Positions 46,201-64,000 of a stretch of 64,000 nt of DNA are shown here, one piece after another. The stretch is taken from the NCBI GenBank assembly GCA_022828595.1, contig JAKGHH010000008.1, positions 618,728-682,727 of the forward strand. The letters run 5' to 3'. The translations under genes and the position numbers were made by a program. Below the pieces are notes generated by a model, which searched no databases, had not been told where the DNA came from, and worked only from the letters and a program-made list of their open reading frames with translations. This stretch comes from Nelumbo lutea (taxonomy: Eukaryota > Streptophyta > Magnoliopsida > Proteales > Nelumbonaceae). Position 1 is the stretch's first letter; each line of letters starts with the position of its first letter.

Positions 46201-47090
46201 CACACAGGTAGACCTAAACCTTAGTTTTTGTTTTAAAAAACTTTGGAAACTTAAAACAACACCCCATTTTTAACTCTTCTTTTGGAGAATCTTGAATAAC
46301 TTCATCCCTATTAAAGATAAAATCATTCAAGATAATCACCAAAAAACATGCTCTATGTGTGAATTACAAATTAAAAATCTAGATCACCTATTCATGGATT
46401 GCACCTTCACTCAAGCAATTTTGTTTGCTAATCCTTGGAATATCCAATTTCATCACATTTATCAAGGATCTTGGAGTCGCTGTATTAAAAGTCTTTATAA
46501 TCAAATTCTAGACTACTCCTTATTTATGAATATCTTCAGCTGGATAACTATAGCTTCCTATTATATTTGGTATGCAAGAAATGAGATGATTTTTTAAAAA
46601 AGACTCGTTCATCCCCCCATTCTCCTATGTCAAATTAACAACTCTTATTATCCATCTAATACCTAACTAATAGTGATCCCCATAGAAATCTGCATTTATT
46701 GGATAAAATTACCCTCAACATATCTCATAATGTGGATCTTATTGTATTTATTGATGCTGGAAAAATTTTAGACTCTCTTTATTCTTATGGTGTTGTATTA
46801 CTTTCTAAAAATTTAACATGTCTTCGAATAATTGGAGGAAGAACAAATCAAATTTCATCTGTCATCCAAGCCGAATTATATGCTATTTTGCAAGCCTTAT
46901 CAGAAATCTCTCAATGGGACATTCACGAAGTCTGTATATACTCAGATGCTCAACAGGTTGTTCAAGCACTACAACAGAAGGCTATCCTACCCTGGTCCTA
47001 CCAATGGCTTTTGTCTAGGATAAGTTTTCTCGTCTCAAAATATAGACGTCTCTTTTGTGTATGTAAATAGAAAGTTTAATAGTTCACCCC
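43225..47090 (+). pseudogene. LINE ORF2 (endonuclease, RT, zinc-binding region, RNase H)
   Basis: It begins MSWNCCRAGIRE, then a stop, then FVHRIKPDFIFLCETKI. The endonuclease ends with GSDHHHLLL at about 43770; its middle is shortened. RT: SLKSPGPDGMPNLLVKEF, ICLIPKKK, DFRPISFCNVTYKIIAKV, ISPNQAAFILGR, DMSKAYDKLEWSFL, GLRQGDPLSPYIF, FADDIMIF at about 45170-45195, so the catalytic Asp pair is kept. zf-RVT-like region: CSMCELQIKNLDHLFMDC at about 46340-46400. RNase H: VFIDAG, QAELYAI, IYSDAQQVV (three acidic residues kept) at 46740-46965. At least ten stops or frameshifts split it, so it cannot make a full protein. Confidence 0.92.
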
Positions 47091-47225
47091 ACAAGGTATC
47101 CCAACTAGCGAAACTCCATTATCTATCATCTTTTATTTTAAATGACTATTAGGATGGGTTACCTAAAGTGGAAGGCTTTGTTTTGTTAGCTTATGCTTAA
47201 TATAATGAATCTTTCAAAAAAAAAA

Positions 47226-49970
47226 GTCCTTGATTCCCTGTTTGGGAGTATTTATTTGTATGCATTTATTGGAATTAGTGCTTATTTTAGGCTGGGACCA
47301 CACATAAAAGCATTTATACCTATATATTAAAATGGAATGTGCCAAACTGTTACTTTACTGCTTTTTGGTTATTTTTGAAAATCATTCATCTTTTTCTAAT
47401 TGTTTTTTATAACCACTTATCTTTTTTTATGTTTTTTTTTTATTTTCTCATTTTAAAATTGAACAAAATAACTCAAGTGGCTAGTAAGCTTTAAGACTTT
47501 TATCTCCTCTCATTAACTCACCATTAACTCTTCTCCTCTTTCTCATTAACTCCTTTAATTATCTCATATACATTTCAGTTTAACTATTATTTTATATACA
47601 TTAGATATATTTATATTAAATTATTATTAGTATAAATAAAAATTATATTAAAATAGAGATATTCAATGATATATTATTAGTATAAGTAATCTACTTCGAT
47701 TTAAAAAATCATTTTTAAGTTAATTAATTATGTAATTTATATTTTAAAATAGAGTATTTAATTCACTCAACAAATAAAACCCGTGTTTTAAAAATCGATT
47801 TGGAGGCTGAATAGTTTTTACCTCTAGGTCACTAATCAACAGTTCAACTGTTTGAGTTAGACAAATCAAATCATGACACATCTTCCATTTGCATATGTAT
47901 GATATGATATAATTAATTATATTTTGTGTATATTATTTACGTTCAATTTATGCTTTACTTTAGTTTTTAATTTTTAATAAATAAAAGAGCTAGACATTGA
48001 AGTTTAAGACCACAAAAGTGAGTTTTTTGTACATTGGAGTTGCAAATGCAAAGATAGTGAAAAATTAATAAAAAAAATCAACCCAACTACACAACTAGGC
48101 ACAAAGTTAAGTCCTCTATAAGTTTTCAATACATTATATCCTTAGACCAATGACTATAACAAAAGGGTCAATGGTTCAATCGCTTAGTTTGAATGGGTTT
48201 TGACTAAATCAACAGTTATTAACAAAGTAGTAGGTTTTAGGAAACCCAAAATTAAAAATGGGGTTGAGTGATTGTTCAAATGGTTTAACCATCTAAGTCA
48301 ACAATAAGTTGAAAACATTGAATAAAACATCATAAAAAATTATAATCCATTTAAAATAATAAAAATTAATTAACTATAGTAAAAATATGTATTAAATTAT
48401 TTAAGTAGGATAAAATTTTTATTATTATTATTATTATTATTACTAATAAAATATTTTTATTAATATAATAAAACAAGTAAACTAATAAAAAGTAATAAGA
48501 TAAATTAAACACTAATGTCCATTTAAAATTAATATAAACTAATACAAAATTATATAATATTAATTAATTTAAATTCTATTTTAAACTAGGGAACTTATAA
48601 AAACCTCCTTGGATTTTCTAACAATCCCATGAACATCCCCTATGTATGCTTTGACCTTAACAGAAATCTCCCATATTGTTTTGAAAAAGGTATAGATACT
48701 TTACTTCTATTAGATTTTCAAAATAGAACATGTTGATGTAATGCAATAATGCGTTAATTTTCTTAAAATACCAATTTTACTCTTAACCAACTTTATTCAT
48801 AAATAATTACAAACCAAAAAACATTTTGGTAAAAAATTACTTAAAAAGTTTAGCATTAATGTACAAAAAAAATAATATAGATTTATCTAGAGCATACAAA
48901 ATTAGCCATTCGCAATAAAGTACAACTTGAATTGTGATTGAATAAACTAAACATAACCAAAATAATACTTGAATTGAACTTAGATGAGCACCATTTAACT
49001 GGAAATGTCATAAAGCTCTTTCCTCAATTTTTTTTTAATAAAACATGTGCATCAGTCCCAACTAGTTCACATGTATTTGGGAAGTAAGCTTGAACAAGTG
49101 TTTTTTTTCCGAGAAATAAATCCGTTCTGAATAAGTATGCATTTGGAACCGTGGACATTTATTAACTAAACATTTTGTACTTGATTTGTTTGAAAAATCG
49201 AGAAAAGCAATGATGAATCCATTTATTGATACTTAGGTGTCATTAGGCACCATGTCAGGTGAATAAACGCCTATCCATCGGAGAAACACTGAAGTGGCAC
49301 CCATGTGATAGCATTTATTCAATAAAAGTCGACGGTTCCAGACACATGCTAATTAAGGCTGCGTTTGAGAAATCTTTCGGTAGTGTCTTCTGGGCTACTA
49401 AAAGCCCGAAAGACACTATGGTGAGAAGATGGGCCGCCCAAAAAGCTTGTGCCCTCCCTCCCTCCCTCCTCCTCCTCCTCCTCCTTATTCTTCTTTTGCT
49501 TTCTTTTGCTGCTTCTTCTTCTACTCCACCGTAACCCATCCGTTTTCATTTACAGGGACCTACAAATAATATCGTTCTGTTCCCAGGTACAACCCATCTG
49601 CTTTCTTTGTTTTAATTGGAGTTTTTGTTGTTTGTTTTCCCCTATTTATTGATTTAATATCTAAGAACTTCAATTCGTTTCTGCTATTAATCTTTTCTTT
49701 GGTATATATATATCTAAAATTTTTTGATCTTGTAATGCTTGTTCTGCTACTAAACTTCAATTCGTTTCTTTCGTTTTTCAATTTTCATGTTAATTTAAGT
49801 AGTGATTAATTATCCTTTCATCAATTACATACCTTTTAGGTTTGATTTAACTTGCCCATGTTCAGCTATGCAACCAATCGTCAATCCAAATCCAACAATA
49901 GGTATAAATGGGAGAGACTCCCAATACAGTGACTGATTGTACATTCTTGGACAACCTTACAAAAAAATCC
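47226..49970. other. Intergenic, very AT-rich, no gene recognised
   Basis: Segments at 47790-47880 and 48140-48320 (caatggttcaatcgcttag, aaatggtttaaccatctaag) resemble the vocabulary of the MITE family at 10.8 and 25.4 kb but are too worn to delimit. (TTA)n at 48418-48441. The frame at 49259-49534 is low-complexity (Leu and Ser runs from CTC repeats) and is not supported. Confidence 0.5.
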
Positions 49971-49974
49971 AAAC

Positions 49975-50250
49975 AGTGTTCTAATTACAAGAATAAACCT
50001 TCCGTAATGTTAGTCGTGCCAGCCCAAGAGATAATCTTTGTAGCTACATTGTAGCAGATTTCATCCAATTGTGAGTGCATCTTTTCAAATATTCTGCAAT
50101 TTCTTCCCATCCAAATGGTCCAAAGGATGCCAGCTGGAAACAAATGTCACACAAGTCTTCCTCTTCTGTTCAGCCTAACAATATACAAACTGTTAAGGGT
50201 CATGAGTAGATTTTGGGAAGACTCAGCTCAAGTCGAGGCTAGCAAGAAAA
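49975..50250 (-). pseudogene. LINE C-terminal fragment
   Basis: Minus-strand translation HLFPAGILWTIWMGRNCRIF EKMHSQLDEICYNVATKIIS WAGTTNITEG. The phrase ILWTIW..RN.RIFE followed by an amphipathic stretch and ISWA is the end of the LINE zf-RVT region. Flanks show no other LINE parts clearly. Confidence 0.7.
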
Positions 50251-51060
50251 TGAGCCCAAAGTATGCCTGCTTACATGCCAAACAATCTTCATGTCTACCT
50301 AGCTTTCTATAAGATCTGTTACAATTACTACAACCAAACGATATTTGGGCTTCTTGGATCTACCTATGAAAATTCCTGTCGTCTTTTGTCTTTAGTTACT
50401 AGAAGGTCTTCTGTTGAAAGACTTGTCAAATGCCCCCACAAGTAGCACTTATAGCGTTTCTGACCCATCTTGACCCGTTACATAACTTTCAAAATGCCTA
50501 TACTACCCCGGTAAAAGATGCGTTTATTAGGATGGTCACGCACCAATGGATGAAAAGATATGATATACATCTGACCAATCAACTGGAATAAAAAGTAATA
50601 GCGAATCAGGTGTTATTTATCAAAATCCACCCATGGATTTTCATTGATCAAAACTCTTTCCACACGATATATATCTTTAAGGCTTCATAGATTTTCCCAA
50701 CGGGGCTAAGTAATTTACTGACTTATGTTCTGTTATAGATCGCTTCTTAGCGTTATGCCGTTATGGCCCATAGGATCCGTGGCGTGTTGACCACGGAGGA
50801 GGAGGAGTATTTTCAACTGAAACAAACCTCAAGGGAGAAATAGAAGAATCTCGTTAGTCATAACTCATAACATGCACTTTCACATGCGTAATTTCGCCTT
50901 CGAAAAAAACGTCTAATGTCTACGTGGCAAATTAAGAAGCGGCAACACTACCGGGGTGTGCGACAGAGCTGCGGGCGCGTGGAGGTGGAGGTGGAGGTGG
51001 CGGCCGTCGTCATCCCTCAAATCTCAAAAGTCAGTATATATTTGAGCAGTTTTCTTCTAT
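50251..51060. other. Upstream region of alanine aminotransferase
   Basis: No coding domain. A GGA/GGTGGA-rich patch lies at 50980-51005. Confidence 0.5.
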
Positions 51061-51065
51061 ATTTT

Positions 51066-51075
51066 CTATATAAAA
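51066..51075 (+). promoter_or_regulatory. TATA box candidate for alanine aminotransferase
   Basis: ctatataaaa lies about 215 bases before the ATG at 51288. The tttataag at 51278-51285 is too close to the ATG to be the TATA box. The start site is inferred only. Confidence 0.4.
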
Positions 51076-51287
51076 AAGTAAGGAGTTTTGAAAGATACTC
51101 CTCCATTTGACGTTTCAATCGAGAGGAGAGAAAGAGGAGCATCACCCTAGACGCACAATTTCCTGTGGGCGTGATTTTCTGTTTTGCCTTTTTTTTTTTT
51201 TTAGTTTTCTGACGTCCCAGCTGATCACGGTTCAACTCACAAGTTGTTTGGTTTTGGCCTGAGTCTAGACAACACCTTTATAAGTCC

Positions 51288-59721
<8,434 letters not shown>

Positions 59722-59760
59722 AAAGTTGGTTTTCATAATGCACGTTTGCCCTCCCCTCCA

Positions 59761-59766
59761 AATAAA
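59761..59766 (+). terminator. Polyadenylation signal candidate for AlaAT
   Basis: AATAAA 40 bases after the stop codon. Plant 3' ends often use looser signals, so the true site may be further on. Confidence 0.4.
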
Positions 59767-60218
59767 AGTTTTGCACCCATCCATATTTTCAATCAAATGG
59801 ATGGTCTTTGTTTTGAAGAATAACGTGTAATTATTGTTGCACCATTACCTTGTTTTTAATATAATATTTAGGTTAGTTTAATTTAGATGTTTGCAAATGA
59901 AAACTTTGTAGCTAAGGGTTGTTATTCATCTTAGATAGATATCTTGTTAGCTGATTCAATTCCATGGTCAAGCTAAAGTTGTTATTGACTTATTGCGAGG
60001 ATTATTCGATGGCCTTGAACCATGAAATTTTTCAAATATCATTGAAACATTCACATGTTAAACGTCGTTAATGATGAGAGTTATATGGCCATATTGATAT
60101 TAATTACCTGTTGCACAAGTAAGTAATCCTTTCAAGTTTCGTGAGTAATCTGATATTGGAGTGTGATACGTGCATGTGCATGCATGCACTAGGCGCACAG
60201 CAGCAGAAGACCCGGTCA
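59767..60218. other. AlaAT 3' flank and spacer
   Basis: AT-rich. gcatgtgcatgcatgcac at 60171-60188 is a small palindromic run. No gene. Confidence 0.5.
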
Positions 60219-60522
60219 TGTTAGCTCTTAGTTGGGATAAGCCTTAGTCATTCAGTTTTAATTCTGTTAGAATAGATAAGTGCATTTTGTTTCCTAGATA
60301 AGTCTTCAATTCTGTTCCTAGATAAGTGCATTTTGTTTTTCTGTTGATAAGCTCCTAAGATTAAGGGGCAGTAGTTCATATTTCTACTCCCAGTTTGTAG
60401 CACAATAAGGTTATAAATATAGCCTGAATAAATGGAGTCGGCATTGGCTTTTCTACAAACAAACTCTCTCTTCTCCTTATTCTAGATCATTCTCCCTCTT
60501 GTTAGATAACTTGAGCATATCA
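60219..60522 (+). repeat. 5' LTR of the Ty3/gypsy element, about 304 bp
   Basis: TGTTAGCTCTTAGTTGGG to ...GAGCATATCA, ending one base before the primer site. TATA-like ataaatatag at 60413-60422. The start is inferred from the TG; the partner LTR is beyond the window, so a start slightly upstream is possible. Confidence 0.7.
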
Positions 60523-60523
60523 T

Positions 60524-60536
60524 TGGTATCAGAGCC
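60524..60536 (+). other. Primer-binding site (initiator tRNA-Met type)
   Basis: TGGTATCAGAGCC, complementary to the 3' end of plant initiator tRNA-Met, is the standard primer site of many copia and gypsy elements. Confidence 0.9.
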
Positions 60537-60546
60537 AGGTTCGACC

Positions 60547-61200
60547 ATGGACACCCGTGGAAAAATTAACGCGAAGTTCCGCAATGAGGTCAATTAAACC
60601 TTAGCGCGACATGAGTCAAGCATCGACCAAGTGATCATTGTCTTACAAGCAGTGTTGACTGAACTCCAAGCCCTTCGCCCATAAAGAATCCTCACATCCC
60701 CATACTTCCCGTTCAAGCTCCACCCATGACCACCCTCATCAACACGTCAAGCTGTCATTCCCAAAATTTAACAGGGATGATCCGAGCGGTTGGATTTATA
60801 AGGCGGAACAGTATTTTGAATTTCAAAATATTATTCCGGACCAACATGTGCAGCTAGCTTCCTTCCATTTGGAAGGCATCGCCTTACAGTGGCACAAGTG
60901 GTTGACCAAGCATCGTGGACCACTCACATGAGAAGAACTCTCCAAAGCGGTGTTACAACAGTTCGGCCCCACCGACTACGAGGACCCATCAGAGGCGCTA
61001 ACCCGCCTGAAGCAAACCACCACTGTGACGGCTTATAAAGAAGCCTTCGAGAGGCTCTCTCACCGAGTTGACGGCCTACCCGAGAGTTCTCATTGGCTGT
61101 TTCATTGCAGGACTTCGTGATGACGTTCGTTTAGATGTGAAGATCAAGCTACCTCGAACCTTGATAGAGGCGATTGGAGTGGCCCGATTAATTGAGGAAT
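60547..61200 (+). pseudogene. Gypsy gag relic
   Basis: ATG 60547 (MDTRGKINAKFRNEVN) meets a stop at once. The gag core is readable as PSGWIYKAEQYFEFQNI, QLASFHLEGIALQWHKWL, EELSKAVLQQFGPTDYEDP and LTRLKQTTTVTAYKEAFE, from about 60780 to 61060, with stops and frame changes between blocks. Confidence 0.85.
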
Positions 61201-61250
61201 GAAATCACTTACAGCGGAGAGCTAGCCAGCCGGTTCGATCCCCATCAGCC

Positions 61251-61667
61251 ATGACAACCCAGAAGGCATCACCCAACCCCATGGCCAGTGTACTGGGGCC
61301 TCCACCAGGCTCGCGCACAAACCAGGTTTCCAGTGCTCCTTCCCCAACATTCCGGCGACTCACCAACCAGGAGGCACAAGAACGTCGTGAGAAGGGGCTG
61401 TGTTACTACTGTGATGAGAAGTTCACCACCGGCCACCGTTGTGCACGTCCACAACTGTTCATGATTGAGGATCCAGAACTGGCAGACGTGGAGACTGTCG
61501 AATCAGAGGAAGAAAACCAAGAAGCCATCCCTGATATCTCCTTCCATGCTATTGCAGGAGCTGAGCACCCGCAAACTATACGTGTTCTTGGGAAACTGAA
61601 AAACAAGAACGTGGCCGTATTAATTGACAGCGGCAACACCCACAACTTAGCACAAATTCGAAAATGA
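61251..61667 (+). pseudogene. Gypsy nucleocapsid knuckle and truncated protease
   Basis: RREKGLCYYCDEKFTTGHRC at about 61390-61445 is the zinc knuckle. The protease follows with IRVLGKLKNKNVAVLIDSGN at about 61580-61635, containing the DSG active site and THN. The sequence then leaves the family at about 61645: the second half of the protease is replaced by unrelated DNA. Confidence 0.88.
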
Positions 61668-61900
61668 CCCATTTTAAATGGGTTGGGTCTGAATTTAATT
61701 TCATGTAACCATGCAAAATCCAGACAGTCATATTTTTTATTAATCGCCAATGTGTGAGTGAATTGACCAGGATTCGACCTAATAAACTCACTGTCTAGCT
61801 GGAGTCCAAATCTAAAAGATGAATCATATCAAATTGGTGGTTACCTAGGGTAGGGTTGCAACTTGGGTGGGTCTAACCCCAACCAGGTTTTCTTCCACCC
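61645..61900. other. Unrelated segment replacing the protease C-terminus
   Basis: About 250 bp (cacaaattcgaaaatgaccc to ttttcttccacccgagatgg) has no gypsy coding in any frame, and the pol frame resumes at about 61904. It may be an inserted short element or an indel product; no inverted ends or target duplication were seen. Confidence 0.55.
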
Positions 61901-61903
61901 GAG

Positions 61904-62830
61904 ATGGACCACCTTCTCACCGAATTTTCCAATGTGTTTGAGCCGCCCACAAGCCTGCCTCCTAAACGACCACATGACCACCGGATTGCACTGCTTCCCA
62001 ACAAAGGACCGGTTAATGTAAGGCCATATCGATACCTGTATTACCAAAAGACCGAAATAGAGAAGATGGTGAAGGAGCTCTTGCAGACAGGGCTGATAAA
62101 ACCAAGCAATAGCCCATTCTCATCGCCAGTTTTGCTAGTGAAGAAGGCTGATGGAGCTTAGCGGTTTTGCGTGGATTACCGAGCACTGAACGAAATCACT
62201 ATTAAAAACAAGTATCCCATTCCCGTGATTGATGAATTATTAGATGAGCTCTACGACACCAAATTTTACTCCAAACTAGAACTACGGTCGGGATACCATC
62301 AAATTCGAGTGCAAGAAGAAGACGTTCCTAAAACGGCTTTCCAAACACATGAAGGGCATTACGAGTTCTTAGTGATGTCATTCGGCTTGACGAATGCACC
62401 TGCAACTTTTCAAAGCCTCATGAACGACCTCTTCCGCCCATACCTCCGGAAATTTATTTTGGTCATCTTCAACAACATTCTGGTTTATTCTAAATCATGG
62501 GAAGACCACCTATCTCATTTGAGAGTTGTTCTAATTGTATTGTCCTCTAACAAGTTATTTGCAAAAATGTCAAAATGTCAATTTGGTGTTTCGCAGGTCA
62601 AGTACTTGGGTCGTGTGATTTCAGAACAAGGTGTGTCCGTTGATCCAGCCAAAATACAAGTTATTCTCGCATGGCCTACCCGACATCAGCAAAGGGGGTC
62701 CGTGGCTTCCTCGGGTTAGCAGGATATTATCGGAAGTTCATCCGTGACTTCGAAAGCATTGCAGCTCCCTTAACCCAACTGTTGATCAAAGGGAGATTCC
62801 AATGGAACGAGGCAGCAGAGCTGGCCTTTC
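61904..62830 (+). pseudogene. Gypsy RT with lost catalytic aspartates
   Basis: HDHRIALLPNKGPVNVRPYR, FSSPVLLVKKADG, a stop at 62159 (in the W of the SWRFCVDYR motif), FCVDYRALNEITIKNKYPIP, LDELYDTKFYSKLELRSGYH, MSFGLTNAPATFQSLMND, and VIFNNILVYS at about 62460-62490, where active elements have F.DDILVYS. Both catalytic Asp are Asn, and a Lys/Asp change (KLELRSGY for KLDLRSGY) removes a third. A frameshift at 62690-62700 precedes RGFLGLAGYYRKFIRDF. Confidence 0.93.
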
Positions 62831-63288
62831 AGTAGTTGAAGAAGGCACTCACTTCACCGCCAATCCTACATTTACCAGATTTCTCCCAACAGTTTGTGAT
62901 TGAATGCGATGCGAATGGAATCGGGATTGACACCATCCTCATCCAGCAAGACCGGCCGGTGGCCTACTTCAGTGAAGCATTGAAAGGTTCAGCCTTGGCA
63001 TTATCCACCTATGAGAAGGAGATGTTAGCTATTGTCAAAGCCGTTAAGAAATGGCGCCCATATCTGCTTAGGAAACTATTCACAGTCTACACCGACCAAA
63101 AAAGTCTTAAATATTTACTCGAGCAAAGGATAACCACACCGGCACAAACGCGGTGGCTGCCAAAGATAATGGGCTATGACTATGAGATCGAGTATAAAAA
63201 AGGGGTTGAGAACCAAGGTGCGGATTCTTTGTCATGTATGTCTGAATTTCAGTTTCCTTCCATTTCTATACCACACGCAGACTGGTGA
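62831..63288 (+). pseudogene. Gypsy RNase H
   Basis: After a stop at 62834: LTSPPILHLPDFSQQFVIEC DANGIGIDTILIQ, AYFSEALKGSALALSTYEKE MLAIVKAVKKWRPYL, FTVYTDQKSLKYLLEQR. The Asp of ECDAN, the Glu of YEKE and the Asp of YTDQKSL are present. A stop at 63286 (TGA) ends this frame. Confidence 0.92.
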
Positions 63289-63394
63289 TCGACGCTACAG
63301 GAAGAGGTCAAACAAGACACCTTTTATGGGGAATTGATGAAAAGGCGACCCTCCCACAAGTTGCTTTAACGGGATGGGGTATGGTTCAAGGGGG

Positions 63395-64000
63395 ACAAGA
63401 TTTATTTGAGCCCCGCCTCCCCCTTGATTTCAAAGGTGGGACACTTTGGGTTTCATAAGACCCTCTCTCGCATCAAGCACAGCTTCCTTTGGCCCCACAT
63501 GCGTCGGACGGTGAAGGAGTTCTTGCAGCAATATGACGTATGTCAACGCTTCAAAACAGATTGCATGAAACCAACGGGATTGCTTCAGCCATTACCAATT
63601 CCTACTCAAATGTGGACAAACATCTCCATGGACTTTATCAAAGGATTGCCTCCCTCCAATGGGTACACGGTTATCATGGTAATTGTGGATTGCTTGACAA
63701 AATATGCCCACTTCATTCCCTTAAAACACCCATTCACTGCGACCACAGTTGCGAAGGCATTTGTTGCCAACGTTGTCCACCTACACGGAGTACCAACATC
63801 CATTGTTAGCAACCGTGACAAGGTATTCATCAGCTCATTCTGGCAGACACTTTTTCAGTTGCATGGGACGAAATTGTGTATGAGCTCAAGTTACCACCCC
63901 CAAACCGACGGGCAAACCGAAGTTGTTAACCTGATGTTGGAGCAATATCTATAGTGCTTTGTAGGTGACCAGCCGCGAAAATGGTTAGATGGGTTCCTTG
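63395..64000 (+). pseudogene. Gypsy integrase (partial, window edge)
   Basis: GHFGFHKTLSRIKHSFLWPH, VKEFLQQYDVCQRFK (H...C..C of the zinc domain partly visible), then the catalytic core MDFIKGLPPSNGYTVIMVIV DCLTKYAHFIPL, VHLHGVPTSIVSNRDKVFIS and YHPQTDGQTEVVN. The first Asp (MDFI) and Glu (QTE) of the DDE triad are present; the middle Asp of the usual SDRD reads SNRD. A TAG at 63952 interrupts the frame. Confidence 0.93.

Larger units (their letters stand above)
41790..47225 (+). mobile_element. L1-type LINE (non-LTR retrotransposon), near full length, inactive
   Basis: Order: pyrimidine-rich leader (41790-41925), ORF1 (DUF4283-like plus zinc knuckle), ORF2 with AP-endonuclease, RT, C-terminal zinc-binding region and RNase H, a short 3' UTR and a poly-A tail of 10 A (47216-47225). 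Every section has stops or frameshifts. A target-site duplication next to the tail (gtccttgattccctg) was not found upstream. Confidence 0.9.
60547..64000 (+). mobile_element. Ty3/gypsy element (chromovirus-like) gag-pol, inactive, truncated by window end
   Basis: Order gag, zinc knuckle, protease, RT, RNase H, integrase on the plus strand after the primer site. The order protease-RT-RNase H-integrase is that of Ty3/gypsy. The short LTR, initiator-Met primer and C..CDEKF..GHRC knuckle suggest a chromovirus such as Reina; lineage is inference. Stops: gag start region, 62159, 62834, 63286, 63952; frameshift near 62695 at a G run; an insertion between protease and RT. The 3' part and right LTR are outside the window. 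Confidence 0.92.

Noticed and set aside
49259..49534. 91-codon open frame with Leu run
   Set aside because: Its C-terminal half comes from CTC/TTC microsatellite sequence, the opposite strand is open too, and no domain is visible.
51278..51285. tttataag as the AlaAT TATA box
   Set aside because: It is only 3-10 bases before the ATG, too close to allow a leader; ctataaaa-type sequence at 51066 is better placed.

Overview
The window is nuclear DNA of a flowering plant. It holds two intron-containing genes with plant architecture (a type-I pectin methylesterase with a PMEI pro-region and a 15-exon alanine aminotransferase with an N-terminal presequence), long AT-rich intergenic stretches, trinucleotide microsatellites and many decayed plant retroelements. 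The sequence alone does not identify the species.

Layout. 1-2340: 3' part of a Ty1/copia relic (+). 2.4-12.4 kb: intergenic DNA with a tRNA-His-like gene (5951-6022), a 163-bp tandem triplication, a minus-strand LINE relic, a hAT-type element with 8-bp target duplications, and RNase H scraps. 12.47-17.24 kb: LTR cluster, made of a solo LTR (AGAAG target duplications) carrying a minisatellite and then an internally deleted LTR element whose left LTR is split by a 536-bp hAT-like element. 17.2-23.4 kb: intergenic, with small inverted-repeat elements and short tandem duplications. 23.55-29.68 kb: pectin methylesterase, two exons around a 4.4-kb intron that has collected a Mutator-like element with ~330-350 bp terminal inverted repeats, MITEs and (TTA)n tracts. 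30.15-36.30 kb: Ty3/gypsy (Tat-like) element on the minus strand with TAATA target duplications; its RNase H and integrase are gone, but it keeps gag, protease, partial RT and an extra ORF in antisense. 36.8-41.2 kb: minisatellites, MITEs and an RNase H scrap. 41.8-47.2 kb: broken but nearly full-length L1-type LINE (+). 47.2-51.0 kb: AT-rich DNA with one LINE scrap. 51.29-59.72 kb: alanine aminotransferase. 60.22-64.0 kb: 5' LTR, primer site, gag and pol of a second, inactive Ty3/gypsy element (chromovirus-like, +), cut by the window edge.

Only the two host genes and possibly the tRNA look functional. They are unrelated in role: one modifies cell-wall pectin, the other interconverts alanine/2-oxoglutarate and pyruvate/glutamate. 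Every retroelement coding region has stops, frameshifts, deletions or lost catalytic residues. I found no new defence or metabolic system. The most unusual structure is the antisense extra ORF in the 30-36 kb element.
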